NCBI GenBank assembly: GCA_947626705.1
Contig: CANQTJ010000027.1
Location: 1-14,790 of the forward strand
Reading direction: 5' to 3'
DNA from: an uncultured Clostridia bacterium
GTDB lineage: Bacteria; Bacillota; Clostridia; TANB77; CAG-508
DNA length: 14,790 nucleotides
The first letter of the stretch is position 1. Each line of letters starts with the position of its first letter. Position numbers and translations under genes: made by a program. The notes below the pieces were generated by a model. That model made no database searches and was not told where the DNA came from. It saw nothing but the letters and a program-made list of their open reading frames with translations. Positions 1 to 4,631 of the stretch are shown one piece after another.

Positions 1-400
1 TTTTCAAAGCATTTAAATAAGCAGATGAAGAATTATTAAAAACACCAGTAACTAAATCGACACCATCAGGATTAACCATAGGTATAATATAAATAGATGT
101 AGAATTAAATAAATTTCTTATAGAATAACCGTATAAGTTTGAATTATTATTATATGCTATACAATATTCTTCAATAAATTTCATAAGCAAAACACTTGTA
201 ATCCATTCATTTGCATGTATAGAAGCAGAATAAAGAACTTTTTTTGCTCCATTTCCTAATTTGACTGCATAAATTTTTTTCCCTAAAACACTATTTCCAA
301 TAGATTGAATATTTAAAAAAGGATAATTACGATTTAATAAAACAAGATTTTGAAACATTAAGGAAGAATTATAATTGACATTTGTAGGAACAATACTCAT
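1..400 (-). CDS. M14-family zinc carboxypeptidase, partial (N-terminal 133 residues)
   Basis: The minus-strand frame opens at ATG 398-400 behind the ribosome site AGGTGA and runs off the left edge. The visible part holds the M14 zinc signature HANEW (His62 and Glu65, HxxE) in a context typical of the family, followed by PMVNPDGVDLV, which matches the NPDG motif near the substrate pocket. Family members cleave C-terminal amino acids or, in Firmicutes, the gamma-D-glutamyl-diaminopimelate bond of peptidoglycan peptides (endopeptidase I type). No signal peptide or LysM repeat precedes the catalytic domain, so a cytoplasmic enzyme acting on wall-recycling peptides is my inference. The third zinc ligand (His) and the catalytic Glu lie outside the window. 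It is divergent from ssrA and unrelated to the integrase element on the other side. Confidence 0.85.
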   Translation of the reverse strand, partial: MSIVPTNVNYNSSLMFQNLVLLNRNYPFLNIQSIGNSVLGKKIYAVKLGNGAKKVLYSASIHANEWITSVLLMKFIEEYCIAYNNNSNLYGYSIRNLFNSTSIYIIPMVNPDGVDLVTGVFNNSSSAYLNALK

Positions 401-441
401 ATAAAATCACCTAAAATATAGTATGAAATAAATTATAAATG

Positions 442-470
442 TTGATAAAAATAATAAAATATAGTATAAT
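442..470 (+). promoter_or_regulatory. Sigma-A promoter of ssrA
   Basis: TTGATA (442-447) and TATAAT (465-470) are separated by 17 bases. The -10 ends 14 bases before the mature tmRNA 5' end, so transcription would start a few bases ahead of position 485. Confidence 0.8.
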
Positions 471-484
471 AATAAAGGTAATAT

Positions 485-840
485 GGGGATGTAATGGTTT
501 CGACATATTACTAGAAAAATAGATAGCAAGTAGTGGATTCTCGTTGGCCACTTAAAAAAACGGGAAATTAAAAATAAACGCTGATAACGAAGAATTAGCA
601 TACGCTGCCTAATTGTGGCGTCATCTTTTTTAGATAGCCTACTGATTTAAAAAAGGTGTTAATTAAAGTAGGAAACAAAACTATTTTTGCTTTAGAAATA
701 GTGGGTATTTTTATAAAGCTATGTTTTTAGTTAGCCTGTTTGTCGGCGAATTAAAGATGAAAATAAAAGATAAAATAAACTTGTAGAAGTCTATTTGGAA
801 AGTATTATGGACAGGAGTTCGACTCTCCTCATCTCCACCA
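485..840 (+). ncRNA. ssrA: tmRNA (transfer-messenger RNA)
   Basis: tmRNA rescues stalled ribosomes: it enters as an alanyl-tRNA mimic, then supplies a short reading frame that tags the nascent peptide for proteolysis. The 5' end GGGGATGTAATGGTTTCGAC and the 3' end with GGAGTTCGACTCTCC (T-arm) and CATCTCCACCA are hallmark ends. GGGGATG (485-491) pairs with CATCTCC (830-836), giving the acceptor stem, and the CCA is encoded. Length 356 nt is normal. The resume codon is GCT 580-582. The RNA is followed only by a weak all-AT hairpin (873-892), consistent with the original downstream region having been displaced when an element integrated at the tmRNA 3' end. Confidence 0.97.
580..612 (+). other. 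tmRNA tag reading frame
   Basis: Reading from the GCT resume codon gives Ala-Asp-Asn-Glu-Glu-Leu-Ala-Tyr-Ala-Ala, then TAA. It has the Ala-Ala C-terminus recognised by ClpXP and FtsH. A DNE-rich start with an A-x-A-A end is usual in clostridia; Tyr at the position often occupied by Leu is a minor variant. Confidence 0.9.
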
Positions 841-902
841 ATAAATAAAATCTATAAATTGTTGAAATATCAATAAAAATAAAGATTTTTATATTTAAAA
901 AT

Positions 903-920
903 AATGCAATTTTAATGCAA
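903..920. repeat. AATGCAA direct repeat next to the integrase stop codon
   Basis: AATGCAA occurs at 903-909 and 914-920, with 11-base periodicity (about one helical turn), between the tmRNA 3' end and the integrase stop. Short direct repeats in this position are typical of arm-type integrase binding sites next to an attachment site. The role is inferred from position only. Confidence 0.45.
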
Positions 921-2061
921 CTAACTTATTTTTATATTATTTCTGAATAAATATTCTTCTAATTTTTCATCTTCTTGTGCTTCGAATTTATCTAAAACAG
1001 ACGCATAGGTGTTTAAAGTAGTTTGTATATTTTTATGTCCTAATTTTTTTGAAAGAACTTTTATATTCATACCAGCTTCAATACAACGAGTAGCATATGT
1101 ATGTCTTAACATATGATTATGTAAGTTATCTGCAATATTATATTTTTGATTTAGTCTTGAAAGATAGGAATTTATTTCATATGGTTTTATTATTTCTTTT
1201 GTTGTTATATCACAAAACAACAAATTATATTTGTTTTTAATACAATCATTTTATCTATAATTTCTTTAATTGTGGAATTAATCACTATAGACCTTTTTGA
1301 ATTTAATGTTTTAGTTTTATTTCCTAAAATAGTTTTATCGTTTTCATCTCTGGTCATTGTTTGAGATACATATATATAATTATCATCAATATCATTTAAT
1401 TTTATTGCTAAAACTTCTCCAATTCTCATACCAGTAAACAACATTAGTAAAATAATATTTTTATATGGTGTTTTTTCGTTTGAAAGTGCTTCTAAAAACT
1501 TTTTTTCTTCTTCAATCGATAAAGATATTATTTCTCTATCTAATTTATCTGATTTTGGCTTTTTAACTTCTTCAAATAACATAGGTTTTTTTATTATATA
1601 ATCTCTTTCAACAGCTCTTCTAAAAGTTTGTCCTAATAATTGATAAATTTTTTCAATAGTAGTATTAGCGTAAATATTAATAGTCTTTAAGAAATTTTTT
1701 ATGTCTTTTGCTTTTATTTTTTGAATTGGCATATTTGCAATATCTCCAGATTCTATATATCTAAGTGTATAAGTTGCTCTTTTATAGGTGTTAGAAGATA
1801 TTTCATTAGTAGCTCTTTTATCTTCGACAATTTCTTTTGCAAGTTCAATTAAAGTTACATCATTTTTTCAATGTAGCTTTGAGTTTGGATTTGAGATAAG
1901 GCAGTAGTCATTTTTTCTTTAACTTCTTTTCTAGTATTGCCATATAAAGATTTACGATTTAATGAACCATCTGCTTTTCTTCCAGCAGTAAACTGACCAA
2001 CCCATTTATTTAATTTTTCAGAATAATATATTGTTCCTTCTCCATTACCTCTTTTTGACAT
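921..2061 (-). pseudogene. Tyrosine integrase of an ssrA-integrated element, two frameshifts
   Basis: The gene starts at ATG 2059-2061 behind AAGGAGG (2069-2075) and, if repaired, encodes about 380 residues. Part one (1855-2061) is an arm-binding N-terminus with a basic GNGEGTIYYSEKLNKWVGQF stretch. Part two (from about 1862 down to 1234) has the core-binding domain and the first catalytic Arg in LFTGMRIGEVLAIKLND. Part three (921 to about 1238) has LRHTYATR, LGHKNIQTT and the Tyr nucleophile in TLNTYA. The breaks fall in A-runs: T's 1863-1868 and T's 1234-1238 on the plus strand. One added base in each restores a continuous frame (YIEKNDVTLIELAKEIVEDK and KNKYNLLFCDITTKE). The gene ends 80 bases from the tmRNA 3' end, the classic target of such enzymes. 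It is either a decayed integrase or an intact one with two homopolymer errors in the assembly. Confidence 0.9.
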
Positions 2062-2090
2062 AAAAAAACCTCCTTAAACAAAAATTTGGT

Positions 2091-2146
2091 ACTTGTATAA
2101 GAAAGTTTGTTATTATATAATATAAATACAAACTATTTATACAAGT
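2091..2146. promoter_or_regulatory. Inverted repeat in the integrase upstream region
   Basis: ACTTGTATAA (2091-2100) and AGTTTGT (2104-2110) are mirrored by ACAAACT (2128-2134) and TTATACAAGT (2137-2146), around an AT-rich centre. The repeat spans the presumed integrase promoter on the minus strand and a plus-strand promoter, so it could be an operator for both. No regulator gene is visible nearby. Confidence 0.5.
2093..2121 (+). promoter_or_regulatory. Plus-strand promoter of a short RNA
   Basis: TTGTAT (2093-2098), 17 bases, then TATAAT (2116-2121). Transcription would begin near 2128 and meet a terminator hairpin within about 75 bases. Confidence 0.5.
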
Positions 2147-2203
2147 AGTAGGTAATAGGTAACATACAAACTTTGGTCGGGGGAGTATGTTATCTATTTT
2201 TTA
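2128..2203 (+). ncRNA. Candidate short hairpin RNA
   Basis: The interval between the promoter at 2093-2121 and the terminator at 2154-2202 holds no open reading frame of note. It would yield a roughly 75-nt RNA made mostly of one hairpin with a 17-base loop (2168-2184) containing TTTGGTCGGGGG. The TTTGGT of this loop recurs in the loop of the terminator at 2356-2394. Its existence as a separate RNA is inferred from promoter and terminator signals alone. Confidence 0.35.
2154..2202 (+). terminator. Intrinsic terminator
   Basis: AATAGGTAACATAC (2154-2167) pairs with GTATGTTATCTATT (2185-2198), 14 pairs with one G-U, followed by T's to 2202. It ends just before the -35 of the next promoter, so it also insulates the downstream peptide gene. 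Confidence 0.75.
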
Positions 2204-2207
2204 TTAT

Positions 2208-2237
2208 TTGACAAAATATAAAAAATAGTGATATAGT
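2208..2237 (+). promoter_or_regulatory. Promoter of the small peptide transcript
   Basis: A perfect -35 TTGACA (2208-2213), an 18-base spacer and TATAGT (2232-2237). The start would be near 2244, giving a transcript of about 150 nt ending at the hairpin at 2356-2394. Confidence 0.75.
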
Positions 2238-2244
2238 AACTATG

Positions 2245-2267
2245 CCTTTCTCAAGGTGGAAAGGAGG
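2245..2267 (+). promoter_or_regulatory. 5' hairpin overlapping the Shine-Dalgarno site
   Basis: CCTTTC (2245-2250) can pair with GAAAGG (2259-2264), and the second arm overlaps the ribosome site AAGGAGG (2261-2267). A 5' stem that hides the ribosome site is characteristic of type I toxin messengers, including Fst RNA I. Folding is read by eye. Confidence 0.5.
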
Positions 2268-2270
2268 GTT

Positions 2271-2293
2271 GTTTCTTAATGAGAGAACTATTA
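2271..2293 (+). repeat. Direct repeat copy 1, at the peptide start codon
   Basis: GTTTCT (2271-2276) and AGAACTATTA (2284-2293), separated by 7 bases that contain the ATG. The same two blocks recur in the same order at 2398-2419, past the shared terminator. An RNA made from the minus strand of copy 2 would therefore be complementary to this initiation region. Confidence 0.8.
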
Positions 2294-2347
2294 GAAGTGC
2301 TAAAGCTTTATTTGATTTACTTAATTGTAAAGCACTTAAGTGAGTAG
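2279..2347 (+). CDS. 22-residue hydrophobic peptide, candidate type I toxin
   Basis: ATG 2279 follows a strong AAGGAGG site at 11 bases and the frame ends at TAG 2345-2347. The peptide begins MRELLEVLKL and has a hydrophobic middle (LKLYLIYLIV) with charged residues at both ends, so a short membrane-associated helix is plausible. It is the only reading frame of a roughly 150-nt transcript with its own promoter, a 5' hairpin over the ribosome site and a terminator only 8 bases after the stop. A minus-strand promoter downstream points back at it. This matches the par/Fst class of type I toxin-antitoxin loci in layout, but the sequence lacks the proline, glycine and charged tail usual in Fst. 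I do not recognise the family; a leader peptide is the alternative, though no gene follows on the plus strand in the same transcript. Confidence 0.6.
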   Translation: MRELLEVLKLYLIYLIVKHLSE

Positions 2348-2355
2348 CACAAAGG

Positions 2356-2395
2356 AAAAGACTAGGTATGCATTTGGTGGCTACCTAGTCTTTTT
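2356..2395. terminator. Bidirectional intrinsic terminator shared by two convergent RNAs
   Basis: A perfect 13-base-pair stem: AAAAGACTAGGTA (2356-2368) with TACCTAGTCTTTT (2382-2394), and a 13-base loop. T's follow on the plus strand (2391-2395); on the minus strand the stem ends in TTTT then CC and TTT. The plus-strand loop contains TTGG, which fits the YUNR U-turn motif used for first contact between antisense partners. Confidence 0.85.
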
Positions 2396-2397
2396 AA

Positions 2398-2419
2398 GTT
2401 TCTCATTCAAGAACTATTA
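2398..2419 (+). repeat. Direct repeat copy 2, in the antisense RNA 5' region
   Basis: GTTTCT (2398-2403) and AGAACTATTA (2410-2419), separated by 6 bases. This duplicates the blocks of copy 1 (2271-2293) and lies between the shared terminator and the antisense promoter, the position of the second repeat set in par loci. Confidence 0.8.
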
Positions 2420-2435
2420 TCGACGTCTTGATGTT

Positions 2436-2464
2436 ATTATAACATCTATTTTATAATATGTCAA
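2436..2464 (-). promoter_or_regulatory. Consensus sigma-A promoter directing the antisense RNA
   Basis: On the minus strand, TTGACA (2464-2459), 17 bases, then TATAAT (2441-2436): a perfect match in both hexamers and spacing, the strongest promoter in the window. It is stronger than the messenger promoter, as expected for an antitoxin RNA that must be in excess. Confidence 0.85.
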
Positions 2465-2501
2465 ATTTAATATTTTATACTAGGATTTTATATGTTTTTA
2501 T

Positions 2502-2531
2502 ATAGGAAAGTTCTCCGAATTTCCTATTTTG
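2502..2531 (+). terminator. Weak hairpin followed by T's
   Basis: ATAGGAAA (2502-2509) pairs with TTTCCTAT (2520-2527), followed by TTT. It could be a weak terminator or an unrelated palindrome; no gene ends just before it. I see nothing else from 2465 to 2595. Confidence 0.3.
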
Positions 2532-2595
2532 GTTATATTATTTTTTAATAAAATATTGTACTATAACTTTTAATATAAGAAAATAAAAAAAAGTA

Positions 2596-2624
2596 TTTAC
2601 AAAAGATATATAAAATGATAAAAT
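2596..2624 (+). promoter_or_regulatory. Promoter of the pilin-like gene
   Basis: TTTACA (2596-2601), 17 bases, TAAAAT (2619-2624), leaving a leader of about 80 bases before the start codon at 2708. Confidence 0.55.
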
Positions 2625-2707
2625 TTAAAACAGAAAAAGTAAAAACAAAGTTACATAATAAAAGAAAAATCTGTACAAAATAAAACAAAAGAAATGGGGG
2701 AAAACAA

Positions 2708-3250
2708 ATGAAATTAAAAAAAGAAAATAAAGGAATTACATTAGTAGCACTTGTTATAACAATAATTTTGTTAATAATATTAGCAGGAATATCAATAACC
2801 CAATTAACAGGAAATGGATTATTTGAAAATGCAAAATTGGCGAAAGAAAAGTATTTTAATGAACAAGAAAAAGAAAATAAAACTTTAGCAAGTTATGAAG
2901 AACAAATAAGTGAATATGTAGGAAATGGAAGAGATAATAATTATAGTTCTATAGAATTAGATTATGATAATTCAGTAGATGTATCATCATATACATCTGA
3001 AGATAATAAATTTACATTTACTAGTGGAGGTTTTTTAGTAGTAGAATATAAGGAAACACAAACTACTGAAACTAGATTGTGTTATATAAATATAAGTGGA
3101 TATCCATTTACTCCTGCATTATCCGATAATGAATGGGGAATTCCTGAACATTTCTCTACTATTGTTAATAAAGACCAAACAGTATATTTTACATTTTCTC
3201 ATACTACAAATAATGTATTGAAGGCATATTTTATACCATTTAAAAAATGA
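2708..3250 (+). CDS. Type IV pilin-like / type II secretion pseudopilin-like protein
   Basis: The 180-residue protein starts with a short basic leader (MKLKKENKG) and then ITLVALVITIILLIILAGIS. This resembles a class III prepilin site: cleavage after Gly9 by a prepilin peptidase, then a hydrophobic helix of about 22 residues that anchors the protein and packs into a fibre. The usual Glu at position +5 is absent (Ala here), as in a large family common in gut clostridia, whose next segment is also alike (LTGNGLFENAKLAKEKY). Residues after about 70 form a Ser/Thr/Asn- and acid-rich domain that I do not recognise. The ribosome site is the G-rich stretch at 2696-2701. Base composition is host-like. 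It has its own promoter and no neighbouring pilus genes, so partners are elsewhere; whether it assembles is unknown. Confidence 0.75.
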   Translation: MKLKKENKGITLVALVITIILLIILAGISITQLTGNGLFENAKLAKEKYFNEQEKENKTLASYEEQISEYVGNGRDNNYSSIELDYDNSVDVSSYTSEDNKFTFTSGGFLVVEYKETQTTETRLCYINISGYPFTPALSDNEWGIPEHFSTIVNKDQTVYFTFSHTTNNVLKAYFIPFKK

Positions 3251-3276
3251 TATGTGATATAAAAGAAATAATTTTA

Positions 3277-3305
3277 TTGCAATTTTATGTAAAATATGGT
3301 ATAAT
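3277..3305 (+). promoter_or_regulatory. Extended -10 promoter, left member of a mirrored pair
   Basis: TTGCAA (3277-3282), 17 bases, TATAAT (3300-3305), with TGG directly before the -10 (extended -10). The 29-base promoter matches the minus-strand promoter at 4557-4585 at 27 positions, spacer included. Confidence 0.8.
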
Positions 3306-3313
3306 TTTTAAGC

Positions 3314-3327
3314 ATGGGATATCCCAT
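3314..3327. promoter_or_regulatory. Perfect 14-base palindrome, candidate operator
   Basis: ATGGGATATCCCAT lies 8 bases after the -10, in the first transcribed bases of the 3371 gene. Position and perfect symmetry suit a repressor site; a hairpin in the leader RNA is the alternative. A second small dyad, GCTTATTAAGC, lies at 3343-3353. Confidence 0.5.
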
Positions 3328-3370
3328 ATCTGTATAAGGTACGCTTATTAAGCATTAAGGAGGAAAAAGC

Positions 3371-3712
3371 ATGAAGAATTTAATACTAGTACCGAAGGGC
3401 AAGTCTCCATTAAAAGTTTTGGAAGAAATGGGAGAGCAGACTCGAAATTCTTGGATTTATTTCCACAGGAATGCAGTAGACAGCATGTTTGATGACGCCG
3501 ATAGAGCCTTTTGTCGGCCAAAAGATTCAATGTTTTGTATTTGGAACAAGTCTAACGAAGATATAATTCTTAGACTTGATATCAAAACATTAGAGAGTTA
3601 CAGTAATCCAGAATGGATTAAAACTCTAAATATTGAGTCATCTAACATAGCATTTAGGTGTGAGCCTGCTGACCCAGATGAAGTAATTTTTATTAAAATG
3701 ATGGAAGAATAA
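3371..3712 (+). CDS. Unknown 113-residue soluble protein
   Basis: I do not recognise this protein. The start ATG sits behind AAGGAGG (3357-3363). No signal peptide, membrane segment or clear motif is seen; it has four cysteines (not in a CxxC pair), and is rich in Asp, Glu, Trp and Phe. Two successive rows of its first half (3421-3540) are 25/60 G+C each, well above the surrounding host-like genes, which suggests transfer. It has its own extended -10 promoter with an operator-like palindrome and its own strong terminator, and converges on the SleB-like gene, whose promoter is nearly the same. It may belong functionally with that gene, but nothing in the sequence says how. Confidence 0.7.
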   Translation: MKNLILVPKGKSPLKVLEEMGEQTRNSWIYFHRNAVDSMFDDADRAFCRPKDSMFCIWNKSNEDIILRLDIKTLESYSNPEWIKTLNIESSNIAFRCEPADPDEVIFIKMMEE

Positions 3713-3720
3713 TTTGTCTT

Positions 3721-3763
3721 AAAAGAAATAAGCTTTGCTATTGGGCAAAGCTTATTTCTTTTT
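3721..3763 (+). terminator. Strong terminator of the 3371 gene
   Basis: A perfect 18-base-pair stem (3721-3738 with 3745-3762), loop TATTGG, T's at 3759-3763. It begins 8 bases after the stop codon. Confidence 0.9.
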
Positions 3764-3786
3764 GCAATTATAATTATTTAAAAATA

Positions 3787-3826
3787 TTGTATCTCAGCAA
3801 ATCTTACAAGAAATGCTGAGATACAA
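3787..3826 (-). terminator. Terminator of the SleB-like gene
   Basis: TTGTATCTCAGCA (3787-3799) pairs perfectly with TGCTGAGATACAA (3814-3826). On the minus strand it follows the stop of the 3835-4497 gene by 8 bases and is followed by TATTTTT. Confidence 0.75.
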
Positions 3827-3835
3827 AGGGAAGTT
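3825..3835. repeat. Left copy of an 11-base inverted repeat flanking the SleB-like gene
   Basis: AAAGGGAAGTT at 3825-3835 is repeated inverted (AACTTCCCTTT) at 4524-4534, in the leader of the same gene. The left copy touches the stop codon, so the pair brackets the coding region. May be chance or a trace of cassette insertion. Confidence 0.35.
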
Positions 3836-4497
3836 TAATTATCTGGATATCCGGGTCTATCATCTAAGCAAAAGTATTCATTGGCAATCTTTTTGTAAAC
3901 AGTTCCCTGTTTAAATTCTGCCTGAAATACCAAATTGGCAGGAACAGGTATTGTTTCATGATAGTAGTTAAACAAGCACAGAAATGCATTGTTTAAACAC
4001 TGCTCTGTTGGAACAACGTTATCATCATTTACTTTTTTTATTGTTATAGGATGATACCCCTGCTTTAAAACTCCATCAAAAGTGTTACAGAAGTACTTGG
4101 AACGCATTCTGTTAAGCACTACATATCCAATATATTGCTGAGCTTCATCATTCAGATTTCCGCCTTCAGCATATATCAGTTTACCCAATTGATATTTAAA
4201 CCAATCGGGTATATCTATGTCTACTACATTTGAGCGTTCCTCAAAACAGTGTCTATGTAAATAATTAAATTGCGAAACTCTTATTTCTGTTGCAATTTTG
4301 TTTTTGTGCTTTGAAAAATTTGTATACTCAATGCATGGTTGTAAATCCATAGTTTTGCTTAAAACAATTGGCTCACGCATGTTTTGGCAATATTGTAACA
4401 ATTTTATATCAGCTATTGCAAAAATGCAAACGCTGAAGATTAATAGAGCTCCTTCAATAAACCTAATACACCGCCACATTTTTTTATTTTTTTTCAT
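3835..4497 (-). CDS. SleB-like cell wall hydrolase (Hydrolase_2 family), membrane-anchored
   Basis: The 220-residue protein has a basic N-terminus and one hydrophobic segment at about 13-30, so it is anchored with its C-terminus outside, or secreted. Residues about 100-215 match the SleB/CwlJ catalytic fold: LGKLIYAEGG with the candidate catalytic Glu111, then YIGYVVLNRMRSKYFCNTFDGVL, and a later NLVFQAEFKQGTVYKKIANEYFC. Family members are lytic transglycosylase-like enzymes that cut peptidoglycan during spore germination or other wall remodelling. Residues 35-95 look like a linker and are Cys- and His-bearing. ATG 4495-4497 follows AAGGAGG (4506-4512). A counted row (3901-3960) is 23/60 G+C, higher than core genes here. 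There is no spore-gene context, so a germination role is not supported; an accessory wall hydrolase is more cautious. Confidence 0.8.
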   Translation of the reverse strand: MKKNKKMWRCIRFIEGALLIFSVCIFAIADIKLLQYCQNMREPIVLSKTMDLQPCIEYTNFSKHKNKIATEIRVSQFNYLHRHCFEERSNVVDIDIPDWFKYQLGKLIYAEGGNLNDEAQQYIGYVVLNRMRSKYFCNTFDGVLKQGYHPITIKKVNDDNVVPTEQCLNNAFLCLFNYYHETIPVPANLVFQAEFKQGTVYKKIANEYFCLDDRPGYPDN

Positions 4498-4556
4498 TTT
4501 GTTTTCCTCCTTAAGTGTTTTTTAACTTCCCTTTACAGTATAGGTTTTATACTATT

Positions 4557-4585
4557 ATTATACCATATTTAACATAAAATAGCAA
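4557..4585 (-). promoter_or_regulatory. Extended -10 promoter, right member of a mirrored pair
   Basis: On the minus strand TTGCTA (4585-4580), 17 bases, TATAAT (4562-4557), with TGG before the -10. It differs from the promoter at 3277-3305 at only two of 29 positions. A small dyad AGTATA-aaacc-TATACT lies just after the -10 on the transcribed side, comparable in position to the palindrome at 3314-3327. Confidence 0.8.
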
Positions 4586-4631
4586 ATTATGTATTCATTG
4601 AAATAAAATAGTGGTAATTATAAACTTTAAT

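Larger units (their letters stand above)
2352..2429 (-). ncRNA. Candidate antisense RNA (antitoxin, RNA II-like)
   Basis: From a consensus minus-strand promoter (2436-2464) transcription would start near 2429 and end after the hairpin at 2356-2394, giving about 78 nt. The product is fully complementary to the terminator end of the peptide messenger. Through the repeat at 2398-2419 it is also partly complementary to the messenger's start-codon region at 2271-2293. RNA II of the enterococcal par locus has a similar size, a shared terminator and repeat-based pairing. Ends are estimates. Confidence 0.55.

Noticed and set aside
407..601. Minus-strand open frame of 64 codons
   Set aside because: It overlaps the promoter and 5' half of the tmRNA gene, lacks a ribosome site and is a by-product of AT-rich sequence.
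2372..2385. Right-hand copy of the ssrA attachment site (TTTGGTGG resembles the reverse complement of the tmRNA end)
   Set aside because: Only about six bases match before it diverges, far short of an att core, and it lies in a terminator loop.
2279..2394. Leader peptide and attenuator for the gene at 2708
   Set aside because: The terminator is over 300 bases from that gene, which has its own promoter at 2596-2624, and the intervening minus-strand consensus promoter is better explained by an antisense RNA.
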